DNA from: Hymenobacter terricola
GTDB taxonomy: Bacteria > Bacteroidota > Bacteroidia > Cytophagales > Hymenobacteraceae
DNA length: 64,000 nt
Direction of reading: 5' to 3'
Assembly (NCBI RefSeq): GCF_017921975.2
Contig: NZ_JAGEMO020000009.1
Span: 170,353-234,352 of the forward strand
Position 1 is the first letter of the stretch, and each line of letters opens with the position of its first letter. Both the position numbers and the translations under genes were made by a program. Under the pieces are notes generated by a model. That model worked only from the letters and a program-made list of their open reading frames with translations, was not told the DNA's origin and did no database searches. Positions 1 to 8,649 of this stretch are shown here, one piece after another.

Positions 1-2118
1 GGTGCCGGCTTCGAAAACGCCTACTGGGACGGCACCGAGATGACCTACGGCGACGGCGCCAGCACCTTCAAGCCCCTGACGGCGTTGGACGTGTGCGGCC
101 ACGAAATCGGCCACGCCGTGTGCGAAAAAACGGCTAACCTGACCTACGCCAACGAATCGGGCGCCATGAACGAAGGCCTCTCCGATATCTGGGGGGCCAG
201 CATTGAGCAGTACACCTGCGCCGCGCTGGGCCTCACCAAGTCGACCTGGGACATTGGCGAAGACATCATGAAAGCCGGCGGCGCGTTGCGCTCGATGAGC
301 AACCCCAACCTCTACGGCCAGCCGGCTTACTACAAAGGCCAATACTGGGCCGCCACCACCACCTCGCCCTCCAATGCCAATGACCAGGGCGGCGTGCACA
401 CCAACTCGGGCATCCTCAACTACTGGTACTACCTCATCAGCACGGGCAAAACCGGCACCAACGAGAAAGGCTTTGCCTACGCCGTAACCGGCATTGGGAT
501 TTCGGATGCGGCTAAAATCACCTTCCGCATGGAAAGCGTGTACATGACGGCCGGCTCAAGCTACGCCAACGCTCGCACTTACTCTATTCAGGCCGCTACG
601 GACCTGTTTGGTGCCACCGCTACCCAGACCCAGGCCGTCACCAACGCCTGGTACGCCGTGGGCATCGGCGCTGCCTATGGCGGCGGCACCACTACGTCGC
701 CTTACTGCACCTCGCAGGGCGCCAGCGTGGCCTACGAATACCTCGCCCAAGTGGCCCTGGGCAGCATAAACCGCACTTCGGGGGCCGACGGCGGCTACTA
801 CGACGGCACGGTCCTCGGCACCAGCGTGGCCCAGGGTTCGGTCCAGACCATCACCTACAAAGCCGGCTTCGTATCGAGCGCCTACACCGAAAACGTGAAA
901 GTATACATCGACTGGAATCAGAACGGCACCTTCACCGATGCCGGTGAAACCGTGGTTTCGGCCACTACGGCCACCACCACCGCCCAAACGGCTTCCTTCA
1001 CCGTGCCCGCCACGGCCACCGCCGGCAAAACCCGCATGCGGGTAGTGCTGAGCGACAACGCCGCTACCACCAGCTGCGGCAGCTACAGCTACGGCGAAAC
1101 CGAAGACTACTCCGTGACGGTGACTACCGGCACGGGCACTACCTGCGGCGTGCCCACGGGCCTGACCAGCAGCGGCCTCACCGGCAGCGGCGCTACAGTG
1201 GCCTGGACGGCTGTGAGCGGTGCTTCGTCCTACAACGTGCAGTACCGCGTATCGGGCGGCAGCACCTGGACCAGCACCACCAGCACCACCACCAGCAAGG
1301 CCCTGACCGGCCTGGCCGCCTCCACCACGTATGAGTTCCAGGTGCAGACCGTCTGCTCCGGGGGCAACAGTGCCTTCAGCGCCTCGGGCACCTTCACCAC
1401 TACGGCTGCTACCGTTGCGTATTGCGCCAGCCAGGGCACCAGCGTAGCCTACGAGTACATCGACCTAGTGAGCCTGGGCAGCACCAGCCGCACTTCGGGC
1501 GCCGATGGCGGCTACTACAACGGCACGGCCCTGAGCACCAGCGTGGCCGCCGGCTCGGCCCAGACCATCAGCTTCTCGGCCGGCTTCGTGGGCACGGCCT
1601 ACTCGGAGTACTTCAAAGTGTACATCGACTACAACCACAACGGCGTGTTCACCGATGCTGGTGAGTTGGTCGTATCGGCGGCGGCCAGCACCGCCGCTAC
1701 TACCCGCACGGGCTCCTTCACGGTGCCCGCTTCGGCCAAGAGCGGCGCCACCCGCCTGCGCGTGGTGATGAGCGACAACAGCGCCACTACCAGCTGCGGC
1801 AGCTTCAGCTACGGCGAAACCGAGGATTATACCCTCAACATCACCGGTGGCACTTTCGCCCTGACCGGCTCCGCCATCGGCGGCTCGGCTACGTTGGCTG
1901 TCTACCCCAACCCGGCCACGGACCGCCTCCACCTGACGCTGCCCGACAACGCCGAGCCGGTAACCGTGACCTTGCTCGATGCCCGCGGTGCTACCGTAAC
2001 CGGCACCCGCTACGAAGGCAACGGCCAACTTAACCTGGCCGGCCTGGCCAACGGCCTGTACGTGGTGCGCGTGAGCGATGGGACGAACATCTTCACCCAG
2101 CGTTTCGTGAAGCAATAA
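1..2118 (+). CDS. Secreted M4 (thermolysin-like) metallopeptidase with GEVED and FN3 domains and T9SS tail, 5' truncated
   Basis: The frame is open from the first base, so the start, signal peptide and propeptide lie outside the window. The visible part carries the zinc site HEIGH (window residues 34-38), the third ligand Glu in MNEGLSD (about residue 58) and the catalytic-His segment GGVHTNSG, all typical of family M4. Two GEVED domains follow (each ending near YGETEDY, about residues 240-375 and 485-615), separated by a fibronectin type III domain (about 385-470). The last 70 residues (VYPNPATD ... GLYVVRVSDG ... RFVKQ) are a type A T9SS sorting domain. The protein is therefore probably exported through the outer membrane by the type IX system and degrades extracellular protein. 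GEVED and FN3 domains probably aid substrate or surface binding (inference). Confidence 0.95.
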   Translation, partial: GAGFENAYWDGTEMTYGDGASTFKPLTALDVCGHEIGHAVCEKTANLTYANESGAMNEGLSDIWGASIEQYTCAALGLTKSTWDIGEDIMKAGGALRSMSNPNLYGQPAYYKGQYWAATTTSPSNANDQGGVHTNSGILNYWYYLISTGKTGTNEKGFAYAVTGIGISDAAKITFRMESVYMTAGSSYANARTYSIQAATDLFGATATQTQAVTNAWYAVGIGAAYGGGTTTSPYCTSQGASVAYEYLAQVALGSINRTSGADGGYYDGTVLGTSVAQGSVQTITYKAGFVSSAYTENVKVYIDWNQNGTFTDAGETVVSATTATTTAQTASFTVPATATAGKTRMRVVLSDNAATTSCGSYSYGETEDYSVTVTTGTGTTCGVPTGLTSSGLTGSGATVAWTAVSGASSYNVQYRVSGGSTWTSTTSTTTSKALTGLAASTTYEFQVQTVCSGGNSAFSASGTFTTTAATVAYCASQGTSVAYEYIDLVSLGSTSRTSGADGGYYNGTALSTSVAAGSAQTISFSAGFVGTAYSEYFKVYIDYNHNGVFTDAGELVVSAAASTAATTRTGSFTVPASAKSGATRLRVVMSDNSATTSCGSFSYGETEDYTLNITGGTFALTGSAIGGSATLAVYPNPATDRLHLTLPDNAEPVTVTLLDARGATVTGTRYEGNGQLNLAGLANGLYVVRVSDGTNIFTQRFVKQ

Positions 2119-2143
2119 GTCAATACTGCTTCACTTTCTAGAA

Positions 2144-2176
2144 AGCAGCCCGGCTCTCCAGCCGGGCTGCTTTTTT
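2144..2176 (+). terminator. Rho-independent terminator of the M4 peptidase gene
   Basis: An 11-bp perfect stem (AGCAGCCCGGC / GCCGGGCTGCT) with a 6-base loop is followed by a T run, 26 bases after the peptidase stop codon. Confidence 0.9.
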
Positions 2177-2236
2177 GTGCGCTTTTCCGACTTCCCTCCG
2201 GGCATCGCCGGCCTCCTGTCAAGGTGCTTTGAAACT

Positions 2237-2282
2237 GAAAAACCCCGCCTGCTCATCGCAAACGGGGTTTAAAGCGGAGATG
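2237..2282. repeat. Distal att-like direct repeat: copy of the ssrA 3' end plus terminator
   Basis: This 46-base stretch matches 21122-21167 at 45 positions, in the same orientation. The copied part includes the tmRNA acceptor-stem 3' strand (GGAGATG on the plus strand) as well as the hairpin AAACCCCG/CGGGGTTT that ends the tmRNA gene. No tmRNA body follows here: the sequence runs straight into a DUF305 pseudogene. A duplicated tRNA or tmRNA 3' end of this kind is the usual footprint of site-specific integration. Confidence 0.7.
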
Positions 2283-2806
2283 GACCAGCAGGGCTTCGGA
2301 GTTGTCGATGGCCGCCTGGTGGTCTACCATCAGCTGGGCAAAGTCCTTAGTCGGGCCGGCCCGTGATGGCGCGCTGGTCGCTGCTGGCCATCATCTTATC
2401 CATATCGGTTTTCTAAAGCTGGGTAAATTGCGGCACCAACGGCTGCTGGGGCTGGTGGCCGCTGAGGAAGGCGTTGAACTGCGTGATTTCGGCCTGCTGC
2501 GGGGTGATGATGGGTTGGGCCGTCGTTTTCATTTCCTGGTTGGTGCCGCTTTTCAGCTCTTCCTGGGCCATTTGATGGCCGTCTAATGGTGCAGCACCGT
2601 CTGGGAAGCGTAGGCGTGGCCGGGGTCCTGGTTTTGGCCTGCGCGTCCATTTTTGTCGTCATGTCCGTCATAATGGTCATGTACACGCTTGCGTGGGCGG
2701 GGTCCATGTCATGGTTTTTCATGCAGGGAACCAAAAACAGCCCGAACGAGGCCAGCGCGAGCAGGGTGAACGGGAACGGGGAATAGATATTATGAAGATT
2801 TAATGA
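2283..2806 (-). pseudogene. DUF305-family lipoprotein pseudogene
   Basis: Read on the minus strand, pieces of one DUF305 protein appear in successive frames. They are a lipoprotein-like leader (TLLALASFGLFLVPC), then MDPAHASVYMTIMTDMTTKM, then DPGHAYASQTVLHH followed by a stop, then AQEELKSGTNQEMK and QAEITQFNAFLSGHQPQQP with another stop, and finally FAQLMVDHHQAAIDNSEALL. At least two frameshifts, several stops and the lack of an in-frame ATG before the leader make it non-functional. Its 3' end abuts the ssrA-like repeat. An intact relative sits at 9955-10776. Confidence 0.85.
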
Positions 2807-2877
2807 GCCCTCTTAATGCCCTTGCCGGCCGCTTGGATTTTACACATCCGTGCCATTTACTTGCATAGTTTCCAGCT

Positions 2878-3513
2878 CTAAATCAGCGAATCCAGGCTGC
2901 GCCGGGCGTGGCTGGCGGGGCCCAGGCGCTGAAACTCAGTCGGGGTAAGGCCCGTCACCTGCCGGAACTGCCGCGACAAGTGCGCCGGGCTGCTATAGCC
3001 CAGTTGCTGGGCCACTTCGGCCATGGGCAACTCACCGTAGCCAATCAGCTCCTTGGCCCGCTCCACCTTCTGGCGGATGATGAATTTCTCAATCGTGAGG
3101 CCCTCGGAAGCGGAGAACAAATGGGAAAGATAGTGGTAGTCCTTCTCCAGGCGCTCCACCAGATAGTCCGAGTAGTTCAGGAGGCGCGGGCCGGGCGGGG
3201 GGTAGTGCACCAGGGCCACCAGCAGGGTTTTGATGCGGTCCACGAGTTGGTCGCGGAGGTCTTCCAGCAGGGCAAATCCGGCCTCCTGTAAGCTGGCCCG
3301 AATGGCGGCCCAGTCGGGAGCCGCGCCGTCGGGCGTCGACACGTCGGCCTCGCCCAGCGCTACGCGGTGCACGGTAAGGCCCAGCGCTGCCAGCTCTTCG
3401 CCCACTACCCGGATGCACTGCGGGCAAACCATATTCTTAATCAGCAGCCGGTGCGAGCCGGGCGGGGGCAGAACGTGGGCAATGCTGACGTCGGCTTTCA
3501 TGGGATGCGGCAT
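2878..3513 (-). CDS. HMA-like/AraC fusion regulator, CxxC intact
   Basis: This 211-residue protein has an N-terminal ferredoxin-fold, HMA-like part with the metal-site motif MVCPQC (Cys30 and Cys33). A linker follows, then a C-terminal AraC-type helix-turn-helix (about residues 138-200, with AKELI, MAEVAQQLGYSSPAHLSRQFRQ and GLTPTEF). It is probably a one-component metal sensor that binds a soft metal through the CxxC and controls the adjacent copper operon (inference). Its start codon overlaps the stop of the upstream cupredoxin gene (TAATG), so the two are probably translationally coupled. A paralogue lies at 17274-17918. Confidence 0.8.
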   Translation of the reverse strand: MPHPMKADVSIAHVLPPPGSHRLLIKNMVCPQCIRVVGEELAALGLTVHRVALGEADVSTPDGAAPDWAAIRASLQEAGFALLEDLRDQLVDRIKTLLVALVHYPPPGPRLLNYSDYLVERLEKDYHYLSHLFSASEGLTIEKFIIRQKVERAKELIGYGELPMAEVAQQLGYSSPAHLSRQFRQVTGLTPTEFQRLGPASHARRSLDSLI

Positions 3514-3890
3514 TATTTCACCACTAAGCTACCCCGCAACATGCCCATGCCGCAGGTGAACGGAAACGTCCCGGCCTCTTTTGGCAGCAGCTCCACCAAG
3601 GTAGTTTTGAAGGCCGGCAGGTCGCGACGGATGCTGAAATCGGGCATCAACAGCTCCTCCGAGCAGCTGTTTTCCTCGTCGCGGTAAAAGCTCAGCTGCA
3701 CGGGCTTGCCTTTTTCTACTTCGATGACGTCGGGTGAGTAGCCGCCCTTCACGGTGATGGCCACCTCCTGCACGCCACTGGTGGAAGAAACGGCACTGGC
3801 CGTCTGGCGGGCCGAAAAAAAGAAGTACCATAGCACGAAGGCGACCAGGCCCAGGCCAACTACGGTAACAATGATGGCGGTCGTATCCAT
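3513..3890 (-). CDS. Membrane-anchored cupredoxin-like protein
   Basis: The chosen ATG gives MDTTAIIVTVVGLG, one N-terminal transmembrane helix (about residues 5-25). An earlier in-frame ATG at 3968 would add 26 residues read out of an intergenic repeat and is unlikely. The periplasmic part resembles Cupredoxin_1 domains: a beta-rich body and a C-terminal FTCGMGMLRG segment holding Cys and Met ligands. It lies between copA and the HMA-AraC gene on one strand and probably binds or delivers copper outside the inner membrane. Confidence 0.75.
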   Translation of the reverse strand: MDTTAIIVTVVGLGLVAFVLWYFFFSARQTASAVSSTSGVQEVAITVKGGYSPDVIEVEKGKPVQLSFYRDEENSCSEELLMPDFSIRRDLPAFKTTLVELLPKEAGTFPFTCGMGMLRGSLVVK

Positions 3891-3894
3891 TTTG

Positions 3895-3990
3895 GAGTTA
3901 AAAGCTAACAGTGAAGAGTTAAAAGCAGGAGCGAAAAAAGAGTCAGGTAAAGGGAGTTGCCTTTTCACTCTTCACTCTTAACTTTTAACT
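3895..3990. repeat. Palindromic intergenic repeat with TTAAAAGTTAAA-type arms, family B
   Basis: Arms of the type GAGTTAAAAG and CTTTTAACTC fold back over about 95 bases between the cupredoxin gene and copA. The element overlaps the 3' end of copA and supplies its last codons and stop. A related copy lies at 13857-13922 between the RND adaptor and pump genes. Confidence 0.65.
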
Positions 3991-6263
3991 GAAAAGCCGC
4001 GCAGGCGCAGCGAGTTGGTCAGCACCGATACCGAGCTAAGAGCCATGGCCCCGGCCGCCAGCATGGGCGAGAGCAGGAGGCCGAAGAAGGGGTAGAGAAG
4101 GCCCGCCGCGATGGGAATGCCCAGCGTGTTGTAGATGAAAGCAAAAAACAGGTTCTGCTTGATGGTGCGGATGGTCTGGCGGCTCAGCTCGATGGCCGTT
4201 ACCACGCCGTTCAAATCGGAGCGCATGAGTGTGATGCCGGCGGCTTCCATCGCCACATCGGTGCCCGAGCCGATGGCCAGCCCGATATCGGCCTGGGCCA
4301 GCGCGGGGGCATCGTTGATGCCGTCGCCGACCATGGCCACGATGCGGCCTTCGGCTTGCAGCGCCTTCACCTTGCCGGCTTTGTCCTGGGGCAGCACCTC
4401 GGCGAAGTAGCGCGTGATGCCCACCTGCCCGGCCACCTGGGCGGCCGTTTCCGGGTTGTCGCCCGTCATCATCACCACCTCGATGCCCAGCCCCTGGAGC
4501 TTCTTGATGGCGGCGGCCGAGGTATCGCGCACGGTATCGGCCACGCCCAACAGGCCCACGGCCTGGCCCGCCACAGCTACGTACAGCACGGTTTTGGCCC
4601 GGCTCAGCAGCTGCTCGGCCTGGGCAATCAGGGGAGGGGAGAGGGTAATGTTTTCGTCGGCCAGCAGGCGGCGGTTCCCAATTAGCACGGCTTGGCCGTC
4701 CACACTGGCGGCGGCCCCTTTGCCTTCTATGGCCCGGAAGCTGGTGGCAGTTAGGCGGGGCCCGCCCTGGGCGTCGGCGTGGCGCACCACGGCTTCGGCC
4801 AGCGGGTGCTCACTCTGCCGCTCCACGGCAGCCACCATTTGCAGCAGCTGGCCGGCCTCCCGGGCCGCCCCGGCAGGGCCGGGCAGCGTCCAGAAATCCG
4901 TCACGGCGGGCTCGCCCTTGGTAATGGTGCCGGTTTTATCGAGCAGCACGGTATCTACTTTGTAGGCCTTTTCCAGGGCTTCGGCATTGCGGATGAGCAC
5001 GCCGTGCTCGGCCCCTTTGCCGGTGCTCACCATGATGGCCGTGGGTGTGGCCAGCCCCAGCGCGCAGGGGCAGGCAATGATGAGCACGGCCACGAAATTG
5101 ACCAGCGCCAGCGGCAGGCGCGTGCCCAGCGGGGCCAAATCAAACCAAATGACGAAGGTGAGGATGGCAATAACCACGACCGTAGGTACGAAAATGGCGC
5201 TCACTTTGTCGGCCAGCCGCTGAATGGGGGCGCGGCTGCCCTGGGCATCTTCCACCAGCTTCACAATCTGCGAAAGCATGGTATCGGCCCCGACTTTCGT
5301 CACGCGAAAGCGGAAGGAGCCGGTTTTGTTGAGGGTGGCCCCGAATACGGGGTCACCGGCGTTCTTTTCCACGGGCAGGCTCTCGCCGGTTAGCATGGCC
5401 TCGTCCAGGGAGGAATGCCCTTCGGTGATGAGGCCGTCGGTGGCCACCTTCTCGCCGGGGCGCACCACCACAATGTCGCCGAGCTGCACCTGCTCGATGG
5501 GCACGTCGACTTCCGCGCCATCGGGGCGCGCCACGCGGGCCGTTTTGGCTTGCAGGCCGATGAGGGATTTGATGGCCGCCGACGTCTGGGTTTTGGCCCG
5601 CAGCTCCAGCACCTTGCCCAGCAGAATCAGGGCAATGATGGTGGCCGTGGTGTCGTAATACACCTCCGGCACGAGGCCCCGGCTGGTAAAAAAGCCGGGT
5701 ACCACCGTCGCCGCCAGACTATACAGAAAGGCTGCGCCGGTGCCCACGGCAATGAGCGTATCCATGTTGGCGGCCCGGTGCTTGAAGCCGTTCCAGGCCG
5801 AAACGTAGAATTCGCGCCCGCTGTAGAGCAGCACCGGCAGCGTGAGCAACAGCAGGGCGTAGTTGAGCCACTGCATGTTGATGCGCTGCATCATGGCCGG
5901 CCAGAGCATGAGCATGCTCAGCGGCATGATGATGACGGCCAGGCCCACGGCAACCCCGAAGCGGCGTTTGAGCTTTTGGTAGGCCAGCGCTTTCTGGCGG
6001 TCGATTTCGGCGCCGCGCTCGGCGGCGCTGGTGTCGGGGGCACGCTCGGTCACGCCGTAGCCGGCGTTGATGACGGCTTCCTTCAGGGTGGCGGGGGAGG
6101 CCTGGGTGGGCAGGTAGTCGACGGTGGCCTTTTCGGTGGCATAGTTGACCATGGCCCGCTGCACGCCCGGCGTGCGGCTGAGCGACTTCTCGACGAAAGC
6201 CGCGCACGAGGCGCAGGTCATGCCTTCGATGTCGAGGGTTTCAGTTTTGGTGGCAGGTTCCAT
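3978..6263 (-). CDS. copA: Cu+-exporting P1B-type ATPase
   Basis: The protein has 761 residues. It starts with one HMA domain (GMTCASC, Cys17 and Cys20) and has the actuator motif LTGES, the membrane metal site CPC (about residues 397-399), the phosphorylation site DKTGT (Asp about 442) and the hinge [12 protein letters not shown]. This set defines CopA/ZntA-type pumps, and CPC with one CxxC HMA fits monovalent copper or silver export from the cytoplasm. It is the first gene of a minus-strand operon with the cupredoxin and HMA-AraC genes. The final residues (SVKS) and the stop are read from an intergenic repeat, so the native C-terminus has probably been altered slightly. Confidence 0.95.
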   Translation of the reverse strand: MEPATKTETLDIEGMTCASCAAFVEKSLSRTPGVQRAMVNYATEKATVDYLPTQASPATLKEAVINAGYGVTERAPDTSAAERGAEIDRQKALAYQKLKRRFGVAVGLAVIIMPLSMLMLWPAMMQRINMQWLNYALLLLTLPVLLYSGREFYVSAWNGFKHRAANMDTLIAVGTGAAFLYSLAATVVPGFFTSRGLVPEVYYDTTATIIALILLGKVLELRAKTQTSAAIKSLIGLQAKTARVARPDGAEVDVPIEQVQLGDIVVVRPGEKVATDGLITEGHSSLDEAMLTGESLPVEKNAGDPVFGATLNKTGSFRFRVTKVGADTMLSQIVKLVEDAQGSRAPIQRLADKVSAIFVPTVVVIAILTFVIWFDLAPLGTRLPLALVNFVAVLIIACPCALGLATPTAIMVSTGKGAEHGVLIRNAEALEKAYKVDTVLLDKTGTITKGEPAVTDFWTLPGPAGAAREAGQLLQMVAAVERQSEHPLAEAVVRHADAQGGPRLTATSFRAIEGKGAAASVDGQAVLIGNRRLLADENITLSPPLIAQAEQLLSRAKTVLYVAVAGQAVGLLGVADTVRDTSAAAIKKLQGLGIEVVMMTGDNPETAAQVAGQVGITRYFAEVLPQDKAGKVKALQAEGRIVAMVGDGINDAPALAQADIGLAIGSGTDVAMEAAGITLMRSDLNGVVTAIELSRQTIRTIKQNLFFAFIYNTLGIPIAAGLLYPFFGLLLSPMLAAGAMALSSVSVLTNSLRLRGFSVKS

Positions 6264-6449
6264 AAAAGCGGCGTAATGAGGGATTCCCGAGCCTTTTAGC
6301 CAATTGGCAACAGCCCATAATCACCTTACAAAGGAACGGTGCTGCTCGCTCGAAGTTGGTACTAAATACCGCTCCTGAATTGCATAATTTGACGGGATAC
6401 CATTTTTCTAATTTGCCACGCCGCACTACTTTCCAACGATGACCCTGCT

Positions 6450-6929
6450 TTAGAATGAAGCGATGGTTTGCCGGCGCGCTTCCGCGAATGCCGTCAATTC
6501 ATGCAGGCAAGCGGTGAACTCCGCCAGCCTTGGTGGCCCTAGTACATTTCCAAAGGCGCGCTCCAGGTCTACTAAGGTGCTAGCCAGGTAGGATAAAAAG
6601 CCTTCTCCCCGTGGAGTCAACCGCACTAGTTGGGCCCGATTATCAGTCGCATCAGGTTCGAGGCCCACGTAGCCGCTGGTAAACAGCTCCTTGACCAATC
6701 GACCCATTGTTTGCTTGGTCACCTGAGCCCGCTCGGCCAGTATACTCGCACGGGTTCCCGTCGGGTCAAGGTTGCGCAGCAGTTGTACGTGGCTACTTCT
6801 CAAATCAGGGTAGCCATCGGTGGCCCACCGGTGTTCGCTGAGGTAAGCAAGCAGCCGCGAAAAGTGGTGGATGTGGCCCGCCAGGTTCTTTTCAGATATC
6901 TGTTGGGTTAGCAAAGCGAAGGTATTCAT
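6450..6929 (-). CDS. MarR-family transcriptional regulator
   Basis: This 159-residue protein has the winged-helix layout of MarR proteins: SILAERAQVTKQTMGRLVKEL as the recognition region, then the wing with DNRAQLVRLTPRG. The ATG at 6929 is preferred over a TTG two codons upstream. The gene is divergent from the flavin reductase gene, and the 70-base gap holds a pair of direct repeats that may be its operator. It also precedes copA on the same strand, 186 bases away. Confidence 0.85.
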   Translation of the reverse strand: MNTFALLTQQISEKNLAGHIHHFSRLLAYLSEHRWATDGYPDLRSSHVQLLRNLDPTGTRASILAERAQVTKQTMGRLVKELFTSGYVGLEPDATDNRAQLVRLTPRGEGFLSYLASTLVDLERAFGNVLGPPRLAEFTACLHELTAFAEARRQTIASF

Positions 6930-6940
6930 GAACAAATTTA

Positions 6941-6981
6941 GTCAGCAACAGTTACTATATGGTCAGCAATGCTTACTATTG
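6941..6981. promoter_or_regulatory. Direct-repeat operator candidate between marR-like gene and flavin reductase
   Basis: Two imperfect copies of a 20-base unit, each starting GTCAGCAA and continuing with TTACTAT, lie 21 bases apart at 6941-6960 and 6962-6981. This is two helical turns, on one face of DNA. They sit in the short divergent intergenic region, where a MarR dimer would be expected to bind. The assignment is inference. Confidence 0.45.
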
Positions 6982-6999
6982 TGTCTTCGTTTATCCCTT

Positions 7000-7512
7000 A
7001 TGCACCTCCCCGCCGACCAACTTCCCATTGAAGCCCGCTACAAATTGCTAACCGGTACCGTTATTCCACGGCCAGTGGCAGTGGTGTCGACCCTATCAAC
7101 CGAGGGCGTCACCAATCTGGCCCCGTTTTCCTATTTCAACATCGTCGGGCACGCCCCGCTGGCCCTGTCGTTCGCGGTTGCCGGACCAAAGCCCGATGGC
7201 ACCTTGAAAGACACGTTGCGCAATGCACACCTACCCGCGCAAGGGGGCACCGGGGAGTTTGTCGTCAACATCGCTACCGAGCACTACGCCGTCCAGATGG
7301 CCCGTACCGCAACCCCTCTGGCGGTGGGGCGTTCGTGCCTCGTCATCGGCGAAATAGTTTACGTCCACATAGACGATGCGTTAATTGATGGCCGCTTTCG
7401 GGTTGATTTTGAGCAGCTGCGCGCCCTGGGCCGCATGGCGGGTTCGCGCTATGCCCGCACCTCCGACACCTTCTTGCTAGACGATGAAAACTTTCCCCCC
7501 GGAACACGCTAA
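7000..7512 (+). CDS. Flavin reductase-like protein (FMN-binding split barrel), internally shortened
   Basis: The N-terminal half (ARYKLLTGTVIPRPVAVVSTLSTEG, with NLAPFSYFNIV further on) is a clear flavin-reductase-like FMN-binding split barrel. The protein is 170 residues, shorter than the usual 200 or so. Between NIATEHYAVQM and LVIGEIVYVHIDD it passes quickly through RTATPLAVGRSC, where relatives have some 30 more residues. An internal deletion is therefore likely and activity is uncertain. The ATG at 7000 was chosen because upstream in-frame codons run through the operator region and into the marR gene. The next gene starts 14 bases after the stop. Confidence 0.75.
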   Translation: MHLPADQLPIEARYKLLTGTVIPRPVAVVSTLSTEGVTNLAPFSYFNIVGHAPLALSFAVAGPKPDGTLKDTLRNAHLPAQGGTGEFVVNIATEHYAVQMARTATPLAVGRSCLVIGEIVYVHIDDALIDGRFRVDFEQLRALGRMAGSRYARTSDTFLLDDENFPPGTR

Positions 7513-7525
7513 CTGTCTAAGCTAC

Positions 7526-7945
7526 ATGAACCAAGCCTATATCGACTCCATATTATCAACCGCTCAGCAGGAGGCCCAGCGTCAGGGCGTGCTCATCACC
7601 GTAACCATTGTTGATAATGGCGGCCATGTTCGTGCCGTGGTGCGGCAGCACGGCTGTAGCTATTTTGCCTTGGAAAGCAGTCGGGCAAAAGCAATAACGG
7701 CTTCGCAGCTACGCTTACCAAGTCATGTTGTGGGCAACCTCGGCCAGCAGTTTCCGGCGTTGCGAGCTTCGTTTGCGGCTAATTCTTCCATTTCTGGTTT
7801 GCCCGGAGGATTTCCTCTATTATGGAACGAAGAAGTAGTGGGAGGTATAGGTATCGCTGGGGGCAATTTTGAACAAGACCAAGCCATTGCGGCATTTAGC
7901 GCAGGAGCGCCCGCCCCGCGCTGCGAACTGCCTTCTGAAGGGTAA
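7526..7945 (+). CDS. GlcG/HbpS-family protein
   Basis: This 139-residue protein resembles the GlcG/HbpS fold: ITVTIVDNGGHVRAVVRQHG, then a SSRAKAITA helix, GLPGGFPLLW and GGIGIAGGNFEQDQAIA. Family members bind heme or cobalamin-like ligands or act as accessory proteins next to flavoenzymes, and a flavin reductase lies directly upstream. An alternative ATG at 7484 would overlap that gene by 29 bases. The exact role is unknown. Confidence 0.75.
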   Translation: MNQAYIDSILSTAQQEAQRQGVLITVTIVDNGGHVRAVVRQHGCSYFALESSRAKAITASQLRLPSHVVGNLGQQFPALRASFAANSSISGLPGGFPLLWNEEVVGGIGIAGGNFEQDQAIAAFSAGAPAPRCELPSEG

Positions 7946-7975
7946 GGCTTTATAAAATCGCGCCGTCTACTTACA

Positions 7976-7983
7976 TAATTTTG
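7976..7983 (+). promoter_or_regulatory. Possible -7 box TAATTTTG
   Basis: This matches the Bacteroidota TAnnTTTG element. It lies about 190 bases before the next gene, in a stretch (7946-8175) where no gene is visible, so it may drive a long leader or may be a chance match. Confidence 0.3.
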
Positions 7984-8148
7984 CTTTATCCCGCCATTGC
8001 ATGTTTGCCCAGCACTTGGGCAGAAGGCCTTGAGGCGCCTAATAGCGCCACATTATCTCCTTGCTTCGGCCGGCCTTACACAACCGCCGGAACCCTTTAG
8101 CGGCTTTACGGGTACCTAACCAGCCCAACCCCTTACCGGAGATAAGCC

Positions 8149-8156
8149 TATTTTTG
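8149..8156 (+). promoter_or_regulatory. Possible -7 box TATTTTTG
   Basis: This is a TAnnTTTG match 20 bases before the ATG of the small Cys/His-rich protein. Confidence 0.4.
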
Positions 8157-8175
8157 CAGTTGTTTAGTGCCCGTT

Positions 8176-8649
8176 ATGTTCCGTAGCTTGTTCCCCTTCC
8201 GCCGTTTGCTAGCGACGAGCTTCCTGCTCGTCTTCGTCAATGTGTTCGTGGGGCAGTGCTGGTGCGCAACGGTCAATCCGGCGCAGGCAGCTCCGCCGAT
8301 GGCGGCCGTGGGCCACCACGAAGTCGAGCAGCCCACGCACCCGGGTTGCCACGGCCACGGCGCGGTGGCTGAGCACCACGGCAAGCACGACGGCCACCCG
8401 GCCAAGTCGACCCGCAACCACGATTGTTGCAAGGACAAGTCGGCCTCGCTGCTCTCGTCGCTGACGACGCCCACTCAAAAGCACTTATTCATCGCTGCCC
8501 CGGCCGTGCTGCCGGCTGCGGTGGGCTTTCATTTCCGGCCCCTGGCTGGCAAATGGAACCGCACGGGCGCGGTGGCCCTGGTTCCGACGCGGCACCTCAA
8601 GCCCAAAATACCCGATATCCGCATTTTTATCCAGTCCCTGACTGTTTGA
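8176..8649 (+). CDS. Small exported Cys/His-rich protein
   Basis: The protein has 157 residues. It has an N-terminal hydrophobic segment (RLLATSFLLVFVNVFVG), a centre rich in His (GHHEVEQPTHPGCHGH, then AEHHGKHDGH) and a CC pair in NHDCCKDK. The tail ends IRIFIQSLTV. It resembles in layout the small HYC_CC_PP-type proteins found in Bacteroidota metal clusters, but I cannot assign it firmly. Its position among copper genes and its soft-ligand content suggest periplasmic metal binding. The ATG at 8176 is used rather than a GTG three codons earlier. Confidence 0.6.
   Translation: MFRSLFPFRRLLATSFLLVFVNVFVGQCWCATVNPAQAAPPMAAVGHHEVEQPTHPGCHGHGAVAEHHGKHDGHPAKSTRNHDCCKDKSASLLSSLTTPTQKHLFIAAPAVLPAAVGFHFRPLAGKWNRTGAVALVPTRHLKPKIPDIRIFIQSLTV

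Noticed and set aside
2237..2282. Second tmRNA gene copy at the left boundary
   Set aside because: Only the last bases of the acceptor stem and the terminator are present. The rest of the tmRNA is missing.
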